Below are positions 9,103-16,485 of a DNA stretch of 64,000 nt, piece by piece (the first letter of the stretch is position 1; each line of letters begins with the position of its first letter). Under the pieces are notes generated by a model, which saw only the letters and a program-made list of their open reading frames with translations, made no database searches and was not told where the DNA came from. This DNA is from Hyphomonas sp. TMED17 (GTDB lineage: Bacteria; Pseudomonadota; Alphaproteobacteria; Caulobacterales; Hyphomonadaceae): the NCBI GenBank assembly GCA_002172915.1, contig NHBW01000006.1, positions 345,572 through 409,571 of the forward strand. The letters are read 5' to 3'. The position numbers and the translations under genes were made by a program.

Positions 9103-9436
9103 TCCGCAGCGAGCCAGCCTGTCATCCAGCCTGACCGGAGAGGCGCCGGATCAGCCCGTCAATCGGCTAGCAACAGGGTGGCGCTTGTTCGGGTGCCCGG
9201 CCGCTCGAAACAGTCCAGCCTTTGGCCGGATCTACCGGCCATTCATAACAATTCCCGGTATCAACAATATCCTGGGGCTACCGGTAGCTTCGACCTGCAA
9301 CGGGTTCTCGACGAACCCGGCAACCAGAACAGACCCGTGCAGCACGGCAAAAAATTATAACGATTCTGGCTAATCAAGCTGGAGTGACAAAGCGAGATCA
9401 TCTAGTGTCGACAGGACGAAAATCGAGGGGATCAGA
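9103..9436. other. Intergenic region before cysK with two hairpins
   Basis: A 334-base gap without a gene. Two perfect stem-loops are visible: GGCCGG 9224-9229 pairing with CCGGCC 9235-9240, and CGGGTTC 9301-9307 pairing with GAACCCG 9313-9319. Neither carries a convincing T-run. The first could end SDR transcription and the second lies in the possible cysK leader, but no known riboswitch structure was recognised. Confidence 0.35.
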
Positions 9437-10420
9437 ATGTCGGAAATATTTAATTATAACGGACTCGCGCTAGACCAGCCGGGCCGCGGGCGGATTTACG
9501 GCTCAATCATGGAAACCGTCGGAAATACGCCATTGGTTCGCGTGCCAAGACTGTCCGAAGAGGAAGGGCTGAAGGCCGACCTGCTGCTGAAATTGGAATT
9601 TTTTAATCCATTGGCCAGCGTCAAGGACCGGATTGCCATCGGCATGATCACCGCAATGGAAGCGGCCGGAAAATTGAAACCGGGCAGTGTTCTAGTCGAA
9701 CCGACTTCAGGCAATACCGGCATCGGGCTCGCATTCATTGCGGCGGCACGCGGCTACCGGTTGATCTTGGTCATGCCGGATTCAATGTCGATTGAGCGAC
9801 GGAAAATGCTGGCCATTCTTGGCGCGGAGCTCGAACTTACGCCGAAGGCAGAAGGCATTGCCGGTGCCTTTGCCAAGGCCGATGAATTACTCAATGCCAT
9901 CAATGGCGCAATTATGCCAAGCCAGTTCGACAATCCTGAAAACCCGGCCGTACATGAGGCGACAACTGCGGAAGAACTCTGGCGTGACACAGATGGTGCA
10001 ATTGACGCCCTTGTCTCCGGCGTCGGAACAGGTGGCACCTTTACCGGCTGCGCACGTGCCCTGAAAAGCAAGAAAGCAGGCTTCAAAATGTTCGCAGTCG
10101 AACCGGTCGACAGTCCGGTCCTATCGGGCGGTGAACCCGGCCCCCACATGATCCAGGGTATTGGCGCCGGGATCGTTCCCGACAATATGGACCTCTCTCT
10201 GGCCGACGAGATCCTTAAAATCACGAATGAGGACGCTTTCGATATGGCGCGCAAACTCGCCCGGACAGAAGGGATACCGGTTGGTATTTCGGCCGGTGCC
10301 GCCGTCGCCGCCGGACTAGAACTCGCCAAGCGGGAAGACATGGCTGGCAAGACAATCGCCGTCATCATTCCATCCTTTGCGGAACGTTATATTTCGACAG
10401 CGCTTTTTGACGGTATATAA
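9437..10420 (+). CDS. cysK: Cysteine synthase A (O-acetylserine sulfhydrylase)
   Basis: A 327-residue PLP enzyme that makes cysteine from O-acetylserine and sulfide. The PLP lysine is K63 in PLASVKDRIA, the substrate loop is EPTSGNTGIGLA at about residues 93-104, and the phosphate-binding loop is VGTGGTFTG near residue 192. GISAGA near the C-terminus also matches CysK. Length is normal for the family. GAGGGG at 9425-9430 is a good ribosome site before the ATG. The gene is monocistronic and convergent with thpR. The N-terminal extension of about 20 residues (YNYNGLALDQPG-like) precedes the usual start of homology; CysM-type activity cannot be excluded. Confidence 0.93.
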   Translation: MSEIFNYNGLALDQPGRGRIYGSIMETVGNTPLVRVPRLSEEEGLKADLLLKLEFFNPLASVKDRIAIGMITAMEAAGKLKPGSVLVEPTSGNTGIGLAFIAAARGYRLILVMPDSMSIERRKMLAILGAELELTPKAEGIAGAFAKADELLNAINGAIMPSQFDNPENPAVHEATTAEELWRDTDGAIDALVSGVGTGGTFTGCARALKSKKAGFKMFAVEPVDSPVLSGGEPGPHMIQGIGAGIVPDNMDLSLADEILKITNEDAFDMARKLARTEGIPVGISAGAAVAAGLELAKREDMAGKTIAVIIPSFAERYISTALFDGI

Positions 10421-10445
10421 TATGCTTCAAGCTGTGATGTCAGGG

Positions 10446-10475
10446 ACCTACAGATTACAATCCGGATCTGTAGGT
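10446..10475. terminator. Hairpin between convergent cysK and thpR
   Basis: ACCTACAGAT at 10446-10455 is a perfect inverted repeat of ATCTGTAGGT at 10466-10475, giving a 10-bp stem with a 10-base loop. It lies downstream of cysK and overlaps the thpR stop codon. No T-tract follows on either strand, so it may be a bidirectional terminator of low efficiency or a 3'-end stabilising structure. Confidence 0.45.
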
Positions 10476-10997
10476 TGCCTGTATCTGATAGCGGCTTTTG
10501 GTGCCGCGTCCGGTGAAGCTCTCATATAAATGGAACTGGTCGACGCTGACATGATCTGTTCGCAACGCCTGATACGTGTTGGCCCAGGTTTTCACATTGT
10601 CGATTGGCGTTTCGTTACAATAGGCCAGCGTTATATGCGGAATAAATGGCCGACGCTCATGCTCGAGTTTCAGCTCGCGGGCAATATCGCGACACGCGCT
10701 GGCGAGATGCTCCAGCTCCGCTGACGGGGCCAGCCGGGCATACAATGCGCGTGGTTGACGACGGCCAAACCAGCCAACCCCCGCAACCGCGAACTGAAAT
10801 GGCAGGAATGCGATCCGGTCGAGCCGGAAGGCAATCTCTTCGGCCAGCTCAATGCTGACCCCGCCAAAGAAATGCAGCGTGACGTGATACTGGTCGGCAC
10901 GCCGCCAGCTAAGGCCCGGTCCGTCAAGCTTCAGCGGCAGTAACCGCCCGGCCAGGTCATCACTGACTGGCAGGGCGGCAAACAAGCGATGTGTCAT
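10455..10997 (-). CDS. thpR: RNA 2',3'-cyclic phosphodiesterase (2H phosphoesterase, ThpR/LigT)
   Basis: A 180-residue cytoplasmic 2H phosphoesterase that opens 2',3'-cyclic phosphates on RNA ends. Both signature HxTx motifs are visible: HVTLHF near residue 39 and HITLAY near residue 124, in the expected two-lobed arrangement. The start MTHRLFAALPV is typical of the family (RLFxAL), and the length is normal. It lies 36 bases downstream of the tas-like gene on the same strand and could be co-transcribed with it. Confidence 0.9.
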   Translation of the reverse strand: MTHRLFAALPVSDDLAGRLLPLKLDGPGLSWRRADQYHVTLHFFGGVSIELAEEIAFRLDRIAFLPFQFAVAGVGWFGRRQPRALYARLAPSAELEHLASACRDIARELKLEHERRPFIPHITLAYCNETPIDNVKTWANTYQALRTDHVSVDQFHLYESFTGRGTKSRYQIQATYRSGL

Positions 10998-11033
10998 CCC
11001 GACATCCCTAGCGTAAGAACCGGCACGAACCGG

Positions 11034-12083
11034 TTACGGACATGGCGATGGTTGCTCGAGGTGCAATGCATTAACATCCTTCTCAAGCTCTTCGGTCCAC
11101 TCCAGGTCAAACGCATCAATACAGATTTTAAGCTGGTCCATTGTGGTCGCGCCAATAATTGTCGACGCCATGAAATTGCGCGTATCACAGAACCGAATGG
11201 CAAGCTGGGACGGATCGATGCCATACTTCTCCGCCAGAACCAGATAGGATTCGATGGCGCGGGCGGCAGGAGCATTTTCGTAGCGCTGCAAACGGTTGAA
11301 CAGCGCCTTTCGAGAACCTTCCGGTAGTGCCCCGCTGCGATACTTCCCAGTCAGATAGCCCTGCCCCAACGGGGAATAAGACAACAGGCCGACATCCTCT
11401 CTGACGCAAACCTCTTCCAGCCCGCCATCCTCAAAGGTCCGGTTAACGAGATTATAGGCATTCTGAATTGACGCCATGCGCGGCAAACCGCGCGCCTCGC
11501 TTTCCGCGATAAACCGCATAACACCGAAAGGCGTTTCATTCGAAACACCGATATGCCGGATACGGCCTGCTTTCACATGAGTATCGAGGTGGGCAAGAAT
11601 ATCCTCGAATTTTTCATAAGGCTGGTTGTAGGCCGCTGGGTCCATACGTCCACCGAACAAACCGATCGGACGGTCGGGCCAGTGCAGCTGATACAAGTCG
11701 ATATAATTAGTCTGCAGGCGTTTAAGACTTTTCCCAACCGCCTCGTCAATTTGCGCTTTGGTTTGACGCACCCAGTCAACATCACCGTCGCGGGTCCAGA
11801 GCATTTTCGATAGTCCTGCGACCTTGGTTGCCAGTATGACGTCCTTGCGCCGTCCGGTTTTCGCAAACCAGGTGCCGATAATCCGTTCAGTCGAACCCTG
11901 TGTCTCCGGCCGCGGCGGAACCGCATACATTTCGGCTGTATCCCAGAAATTCACGCCACGCTCGAGCGCATAATCCATCTGCGCGTGACCCTCCGATTCG
12001 GTATTCTGTTCGCCCCAGGTCATTGTTCCCAGACAGCACGCACTGACCGACAAGTCGGTTCGGCCAAGTTTTCGCATTTCCAT
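11034..12083 (-). CDS. tas: NADP(H)-dependent aldo-keto reductase, Tas type
   Basis: A 349-residue aldo-keto reductase with a TIM-barrel fold. It resembles E. coli Tas along its length, including GTMTWGEQNTE, AEMYAVPPRPETQGSTE and IGVSNETPFGVMRF. The catalytic tetrad is visible: Asp in FWDTAEMY, Tyr in AEMY, Lys in ATKVAG and His in YQLHWPDRP. It reduces aldehydes or ketones with NADPH; the physiological substrate is not known. It is divergent from the Bax-inhibitor gene, with 158 bases between the two starts, and is followed by thpR on the same strand. Confidence 0.9.
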   Translation of the reverse strand: MEMRKLGRTDLSVSACCLGTMTWGEQNTESEGHAQMDYALERGVNFWDTAEMYAVPPRPETQGSTERIIGTWFAKTGRRKDVILATKVAGLSKMLWTRDGDVDWVRQTKAQIDEAVGKSLKRLQTNYIDLYQLHWPDRPIGLFGGRMDPAAYNQPYEKFEDILAHLDTHVKAGRIRHIGVSNETPFGVMRFIAESEARGLPRMASIQNAYNLVNRTFEDGGLEEVCVREDVGLLSYSPLGQGYLTGKYRSGALPEGSRKALFNRLQRYENAPAARAIESYLVLAEKYGIDPSQLAIRFCDTRNFMASTIIGATTMDQLKICIDAFDLEWTEELEKDVNALHLEQPSPCP

Positions 12084-12150
12084 TTTTTTATTAATCCCTT
12101 TTCGTTTCCTCGAGGTTAAATTTGATACAAGCCTAGGCCAGCTTTCTTCG

Positions 12151-12199
12151 CCTTGAAAACTGTCTTACCCTTGAAAACTGCAAAAAATTGTCTCATATT
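12151..12199 (+). promoter_or_regulatory. Direct repeat and possible sigma-32-like promoter of the Bax-inhibitor-1 gene
   Basis: The 12-mer CCTTGAAAACTG occurs twice, at 12151-12162 and 12169-12180, an 18-base period. The second copy supplies CTTGAAA as a -35 element; 17 bases later comes CATATT at 12194-12199 within CTCATATTGG. CTTGAAA followed by a C(C/T)(C)AT-like -10 resembles heat-shock (RpoH) promoters, but a housekeeping reading is also possible. The repeat itself could be an operator. Confidence 0.4.
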
Positions 12200-12241
12200 G
12201 GTGGTGGCCAGATAATCTGGGACGCTGACCATGAGGGTGAT

Positions 12242-13024
12242 ATGAACGATTTCAAAACATCATTTGCCAATACAGAGGCAATGGACGTAGGCTTCGACGC
12301 CGGCCTGCGGGCCTTTATGCTCGGCGTTTACACTAAACTAACTCTGGGTATTGCGATCGCTGGTGCGCTCGCCTACATCGCGGGAACGGTTGATCCGATC
12401 ACCGCACTCGTTTTGTCATCACCAATGAATATGATCATCGCTTTTGCTCCGCCAGCACTGATCTTTATTTCCATGTTCACGATGAAGAACCCCAGCCCAC
12501 TGGGTTCGGCTTTGCTATACTGGGTAATTGTCGCGACCGTCGGGCTTGGTCTCGGCATCTATGTCTACATGGCAGCCAATGGTATCGGCGCCCAGACAGC
12601 CGGCGGAATTAGCCAGTCGATGAATTTCGCAACGATCGGAAAAGCGTTTTTCATCACCTCATCTGCTTTCGGCGCCCTGTCGCTGTGGGGCTACACCACC
12701 CAGCGTGACCTGTCGGCTATCGGGACTTTTGCAATTATGGGCATCTGGACGCTGTTCGCCGTAACAGTTGTGTACATGATCCTGCCATCGATCGGTTTGA
12801 TTGAGCCCTCCAGTAACATGGAGTGGATTATTTCGGGCGGCTTTGCGATGCTGTCAGCAATCCTGGTCGCCTGGGAAACACAAACCCTGAAAGAAGGCTA
12901 TTACGAGCTTGGCGGCAACCAGCGCGGAATGGCCGTCCTGACCAATTGGGGGGCTCTGAACTTCTTTATCATGTTTGTGAATATGTTCCGCTTTGTCCTG
13001 ATGTTTCTGTCATCACGCGACTAA
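12242..13024 (+). CDS. Bax inhibitor-1/YccA family membrane protein
   Basis: A 260-residue inner-membrane protein with about seven hydrophobic segments starting near residue 25 (FMLGVYTKLTLGIAIAGALAYIAG). It shows the typical family pattern, including the central GYTTQRDLSAIG loop and a C-terminal segment ending LNFFIMFVNMFRFVLMFLSSRD. Family members such as YccA interact with FtsH or leak calcium, but the role here is inferred only from homology. ATG 12242 was chosen because GAGGG at 12233-12237 precedes it; an upstream in-frame codon at 12188 would put the start over the promoter region. Transcription probably ends at the strong hairpin at 13049-13080. Confidence 0.9.
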   Translation: MNDFKTSFANTEAMDVGFDAGLRAFMLGVYTKLTLGIAIAGALAYIAGTVDPITALVLSSPMNMIIAFAPPALIFISMFTMKNPSPLGSALLYWVIVATVGLGLGIYVYMAANGIGAQTAGGISQSMNFATIGKAFFITSSAFGALSLWGYTTQRDLSAIGTFAIMGIWTLFAVTVVYMILPSIGLIEPSSNMEWIISGGFAMLSAILVAWETQTLKEGYYELGGNQRGMAVLTNWGALNFFIMFVNMFRFVLMFLSSRD

Positions 13025-13048
13025 GCGACCCGACATAATTGAAAAAAC

Positions 13049-13080
13049 AAGGCTCCGTGCGATCGCGCGGAGCCTTTTTT
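13049..13080 (+). terminator. Intrinsic terminator of the Bax-inhibitor-1 gene
   Basis: AAGGCTCCG at 13049-13057 pairs with CGGAGCCTT at 13068-13076 around a GC-rich centre (GCGATCGC also pairs with itself), followed by a run of T to 13080. A-runs on the 5' side mean the structure could also stop transcription arriving from the other strand. This is the clearest intrinsic terminator in the window. Confidence 0.9.
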
Positions 13081-13155
13081 CTGAGCGCTTCGCGCCGAAA
13101 TCGCGACACGGTCACTATCGGCCTGATCCCTTATATGCCTTTGATGTCCTCACGC

Positions 13156-13200
13156 TTGACCATAAAGCTACGGCCTCCTAGAAACGAACATTTAGGGAAC
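13156..13200 (+). promoter_or_regulatory. SOS-type promoter with LexA box ahead of mmcB
   Basis: A sigma-70-like promoter is visible: TTGACC at 13156-13161, a 17-base spacer, and TAGAAA at 13179-13184. Just downstream, GAAC at 13186-13189 and GAAC at 13197-13200 are separated by 7 bases. On the other strand this reads GTTC-N7-GTTC, the known alphaproteobacterial LexA operator. It covers the expected transcription start and ends 14 bases before the mmcB ATG, a normal place for a repressor site. Confidence 0.8.
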
Positions 13201-13214
13201 ATTTAAGGTCATAA

Positions 13215-13679
13215 ATGCCGGAAAATTCGCCGTCTTCACCCTCTGCTGTAGCCATTGCCTGTGGGACACTGCGTCTACTGACCGACTATGGCGCGGCCGG
13301 CCTGTATGAAGTAACGCTCGGCAATGGACGACGCGCTGACGTGCTGGCCATTGACGCAAGTGGACAAATCACAATCGTCGAAATCAAATCATCTGTGAAC
13401 GATTTCAAAAGCGATCAGAAATGGCCGGAATACCTGCCCTATTGCGACCGCTTCTATTTTGCGGTTTCGGAAGACTTCCCGGCCGACTTGATACCCGACA
13501 ATGCCGGGCTGATTATCGCTGACCAATTCGGTGGGGCGATAATGCGGTCCGCACCAGAGACAAAGCTATCGCCCGCACGGCGCCGCAGCCTGACGCTGCG
13601 GTTTGCCAGGCTGGCTGCGAACCGGTTTAATCAGCAAAGTCAGATGCGAATACTCGACAGCCGGCCCTATGCGGCCTAA
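13215..13679 (+). CDS. mmcB: MmcB family DNA repair protein (PD-(D/E)XK nuclease-like)
   Basis: A 154-residue protein of the MmcB family. The nuclease-fold core is visible: E32 in LYEVTL, D42 in RRADVLAI and the E-x-K motif in VEIKSS near residue 57. In Caulobacter the homologue is SOS-regulated and needed for mitomycin C resistance; a role in repair of crosslinked or alkylated DNA is therefore likely. AAGG at 13205-13208 is a suitable ribosome site for ATG 13215. It follows a promoter with a LexA box and is followed after 9 bases by a second, unrecognised gene, suggesting a two-gene damage-inducible operon. Confidence 0.88.
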   Translation: MPENSPSSPSAVAIACGTLRLLTDYGAAGLYEVTLGNGRRADVLAIDASGQITIVEIKSSVNDFKSDQKWPEYLPYCDRFYFAVSEDFPADLIPDNAGLIIADQFGGAIMRSAPETKLSPARRRSLTLRFARLAANRFNQQSQMRILDSRPYAA

Positions 13680-13688
13680 TTGCGAGCT

Positions 13689-14129
13689 ATGAGCCTTACC
13701 TATCCAATTGCAACATCCGCCGCCGAAGCCCTGTCCACTCCGATGGGTGCAGCCCGAATCCGATACGACGCCGAGCTCGCCGTTAAAGGACAAGCCATTA
13801 TCGGCCTTGTAACGGAATGGCTAAAGCCGGACGATTCCGATCTTGAAACCGTCATGGCGCAGGCAAATGACGGCCCCGGAAACGGCTTCATTCAATATTA
13901 TGAAGACACACAAGGGCGTACCGTACTGGCCGTAACGTTCTGGAAACTCGATCCAACGACAACACCGGAGCTGGCCGCACCGCTGAAGGTGGACGCCCAG
14001 CCTGCGATTGAAGAGCAACCGGATCATACTGATGATTTATACTTCAAGCAGGTTCGAAACCGGAAAACGGGAAGATCCGCTACCCCCGACCCCAACCAAC
14101 TGGATCTGTTTGCATCCGACGGGACCTAG
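13689..14129 (+). CDS. Hypothetical protein with C-terminal beta-clamp-binding motif, in SOS operon
   Basis: A protein of about 146 residues that I do not recognise. It starts 9 bases after the mmcB stop, so it should share the LexA-box promoter; a TTG at 13680 is an alternative start. The N-terminal half is compact and mixed (RYDAELAVKGQAIIGLVTEWL, GFIQYYEDTQGRTVLAVTFWKL), followed by a Pro/Asp/Glu-rich stretch. Near the C-terminus, codons 14097-14111 encode QLDLF, an exact match to the consensus QL(S/D)LF by which polymerases, MutS and ImuB bind the DNA polymerase sliding clamp. A role in damage tolerance at the replication fork is an inference from operon, motif and tail position. Confidence 0.72.
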   Translation: MSLTYPIATSAAEALSTPMGAARIRYDAELAVKGQAIIGLVTEWLKPDDSDLETVMAQANDGPGNGFIQYYEDTQGRTVLAVTFWKLDPTTTPELAAPLKVDAQPAIEEQPDHTDDLYFKQVRNRKTGRSATPDPNQLDLFASDGT

Positions 14130-14172
14130 CCGGAACCCGTTCAGGCCCGTGATATAGAATATCGCTCGAACC

Positions 14173-14697
14173 TCATTCCGCCGGAATAAATGTCAAAGCG
14201 ACACCATTATTGCAGTAGCGCAAGCCCGTCGGCGCAGGACCATCGGAAAATACGTGCCCTTGATGGCCGAGACATCGCGCACAATGGTATTCCGTCCTTA
14301 CCATCCAAAGTCGACGGTCTATCTTCGTCCCGACCGCCCCATCAATAACGTCGAAAAAACTCGGCCAGCCGGTTCCGCTATAATATTTGGTGCGACTCTC
14401 GAATAAAGGCAGCTGGCAGCCTGCGCACGCGAACACGCCCTCGCGCTTTTCATCATTTAGCGGCGATGTAAACGGCCGTTCGGTCCCCTCCCGGCGCAGC
14501 ACATTATAGGCTGCTGGTGACAGCCGCGAACGCCAGGCCTCATCGCTCAGGCGCCGCCACTGGCTGTCGGAAAACTGGTCTGATGCGGACACCTCGCCAG
14601 CACTAGCAATCGGCTTTTTTGATATCGCCGCGCCGAGCATAAGGAGCGGGGCAGACGCAAGCAGGAAACGGCGGGTTGGAAAAGAAGACTTTGTCAT
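14173..14697 (-). CDS. msrB: Peptide-methionine (R)-S-oxide reductase with Tat-like signal peptide
   Basis: A 174-residue MsrB that reduces methionine-R-sulfoxide in proteins. The N-terminus TRRFLLASAPLLMLGAA looks like a twin-arginine signal, so the enzyme is probably exported folded to the periplasm. The structural zinc site is intact: CAGC and CARC. The catalytic Cys is in RYCNNGVALTF, and the GTGWPSF and GHVFSDGP motifs are present. It converges with the preceding gene and diverges from gapR, with 137 bases between msrB and gapR starts. Export fits a protective role for periplasmic proteins. Confidence 0.92.
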   Translation of the reverse strand: MTKSSFPTRRFLLASAPLLMLGAAISKKPIASAGEVSASDQFSDSQWRRLSDEAWRSRLSPAAYNVLRREGTERPFTSPLNDEKREGVFACAGCQLPLFESRTKYYSGTGWPSFFDVIDGAVGTKIDRRLWMVRTEYHCARCLGHQGHVFSDGPAPTGLRYCNNGVALTFIPAE

Positions 14698-14834
14698 ACC
14701 TATTACTTATATCAGTTGCCCGGGAATACGACTGCAAAAAGCGATCAAATTCGTAACTCATTCGAGATCTGCTCTTGGTAAGCTCGAATTTCCCGTCTAG
14801 TTGAAAGCAAAAGCAAGACCCTTGAAAGGACCCT

Positions 14835-15098
14835 ATGGAAGACGCACCAATCACAAATCTGACGGAAGCCTCGCGCGATAAGTTAAGACAAACCGTTGCC
14901 CGGATCGAACGTCTTGAAGAAGAAAAGCGCGAAGTCGCCGAGCAAATTAAGGATATATATTCCGAAGCAAAGGCATTTGGTTTCGACGCCAAGGCGCTGC
15001 GCAGCGTCGTCCGGATTCGCAAACAAGACCGCCGCGAACGTGAAGAACAAGAGGCCATGTTAGATGTTTATTTGATGGCCATGGGGGAAATCGACTAG
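14835..15098 (+). CDS. gapR: GapR family nucleoid-associated protein (DUF2312)
   Basis: An 87-residue protein matching GapR of Caulobacter in length and sequence: a long basic/acidic coiled coil (LRQTVARIERLEEEKREVAEQIKDIYSEAKAFGFD) followed by the conserved VVRIRKQDRREREEQEAMLDVYLMAMGEI. GapR binds overtwisted AT-rich DNA ahead of replication and transcription complexes and helps topoisomerases. The family is mostly restricted to Alphaproteobacteria and their phages, so the gene is also a lineage marker. AAAGGA precedes the ATG. It is followed after 9 bases by a basic hypothetical protein. Confidence 0.93.
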   Translation: MEDAPITNLTEASRDKLRQTVARIERLEEEKREVAEQIKDIYSEAKAFGFDAKALRSVVRIRKQDRREREEQEAMLDVYLMAMGEID

Positions 15099-15107
15099 GC
15101 TGTCGGC

Positions 15108-15581
15108 ATGGCCCGTGAAGTAGACCCTCGCAAACAACGAAAAGCGCTTCGGAAATTACGACAGGCGGCGGCCCTTTCTGAACAAGGCCTCGGTCCGCCC
15201 CTGTCAGACTGGGAAGTGGAATTTCTTGCTGAACTGGAAGCCCGCATCGAAACTTACGGGTCTGCTTTCGCTGATCCGGAAAAAGGCAATCACGATGAAC
15301 CCCTATCGGCGCTGCAAACCCAGAAATTGAAGGAAATCGACCGGAAGGCACGAGGCAAATCGCGCTCCGGGTTCAAACGCAAACCGCCACAAAGCCGGAC
15401 ATCGGTCAGACAGCTTGATGAGGACGTTCAGGCCGAAGAAAAGCCGCCCGCACCACCGGCTGATCGCAACACCAAGCTAAAACTTGTTGAAAATAATCAA
15501 CCACCGCCCACCATTACAGAGACAAAGAGCCAACGGACCCGGCCTAAACTCAAACTTATCAAGACCGATCCCGAGGCATAG
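15108..15581 (+). CDS. Hypothetical basic protein downstream of gapR
   Basis: A 157-residue protein I do not recognise. The first half is an alpha-helical, charged region (REVDPRKQRKALRKLRQAA; SDWEVEFLAELEARIETYG), and the second half is Lys/Arg/Pro-rich and probably disordered (KSRSGFKRKPPQSR, PPAPPADRNTKLKLVENN, TRPKLKLIKTD). The repeated KLKLV/I-type element occurs twice near the C-terminus. No signal peptide, membrane segment or cysteine is seen. It begins 9 bases after gapR and is probably co-transcribed with it, so it may work with GapR at the nucleoid; this is only positional inference. Confidence 0.7.
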   Translation: MAREVDPRKQRKALRKLRQAAALSEQGLGPPLSDWEVEFLAELEARIETYGSAFADPEKGNHDEPLSALQTQKLKEIDRKARGKSRSGFKRKPPQSRTSVRQLDEDVQAEEKPPAPPADRNTKLKLVENNQPPPTITETKSQRTRPKLKLIKTDPEA

Positions 15582-15632
15582 AGTTCAGCAAGACCGGCCA
15601 TTATGGCGGCCGACGGGTTAGTGGGAGATCAG

Positions 15633-16484
15633 ATGAAGACAATCGTAATTACCGGCGCTTCGACCGGCATCGGAGAAGCAACCGCCCTGTATTTCGCCGA
15701 ACGCGGCTGGCAGGTTTTTGCCGGCGTCCGCAAAATCGCTGATGGCGAAGCCCTGCAACAGAAAAATGCGCGCATCACGCCAGTTCAACTCGATGTTGCC
15801 GATCCCGACCAAATCAATGCCAGTGCCGCAATTGTCAGTGCTGCTTTAAACGGACGAAAACTGACAGGCCTGGTTAATAATGCGGGTATCGCTGTTATGG
15901 GGCCGCTAGCCGAACAATCTCTTGACCAGTTCAAAGCGCATTTCGACATCAACGTGTTCGGCCTGCTGCGCGTCACACAAGCCTTTATTCCGCTGCTTGG
16001 CGGCGATCAGGATAGAGCCGGTCCGGCCGGCCGGATCGTCAACATTACCAGTGTCGGGGGGCGGCTCGCCTCCCCTTTTCTCGGCGCCTACACTGCAACC
16101 AAACACGCGGTCGAGAGCATGACTGATAGTTTCCGCCGTGAACTGGTCATATACGGCATCGACGCCATATCGGTCGGTCCCGGGGCCGTTAAAACACCGA
16201 TTTGGGACAAGGCCGAAGAGGCAAATTCCGCCACGCCCTATGCCAGTTCGCCATGGGCGCAGCCATTGGAGAAGTTTACACAGATCATGCTGAGCGGCGG
16301 CGAAACAGGACTACCAGCAAGCCAGGTCGCTGCGACGATTGAAACCGCACTTACCGCGCGCAAACCGAAAGCCCGCTACGCGCCAGTTCCGGACAAGCTG
16401 ACCAATTTCACATTGCCAATGCTACTTCCGAAACGGGTTGTCGACGGGTTCTTCTGGCGCCGGTTCGGAATGAAAAAGTCTTAA
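15633..16484 (+). CDS. Short-chain dehydrogenase/reductase (SDR)
   Basis: A 283-residue SDR. Cofactor motif TGASTGIG at residues 7-14, NNAG near 82, catalytic region NITSVGG...YTATKHAVE. The start chosen is ATG 15633 (MKTIVITGAS) because GGGAG at 15623-15627 lies five bases upstream; a 10-residue extension to 15603 is possible. The C-terminal extension (KPKARYAPVPDKLTNFTLPMLLPKRVVDGFFWRRFG) resembles retinol-dehydrogenase or 11-beta-HSD-like SDRs that act on lipophilic substrates. It ends one base before the convergent helicase gene. Substrate unknown. Confidence 0.87.
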   Translation: MKTIVITGASTGIGEATALYFAERGWQVFAGVRKIADGEALQQKNARITPVQLDVADPDQINASAAIVSAALNGRKLTGLVNNAGIAVMGPLAEQSLDQFKAHFDINVFGLLRVTQAFIPLLGGDQDRAGPAGRIVNITSVGGRLASPFLGAYTATKHAVESMTDSFRRELVIYGIDAISVGPGAVKTPIWDKAEEANSATPYASSPWAQPLEKFTQIMLSGGETGLPASQVAATIETALTARKPKARYAPVPDKLTNFTLPMLLPKRVVDGFFWRRFGMKKS

Positions 16485-16485
16485 A

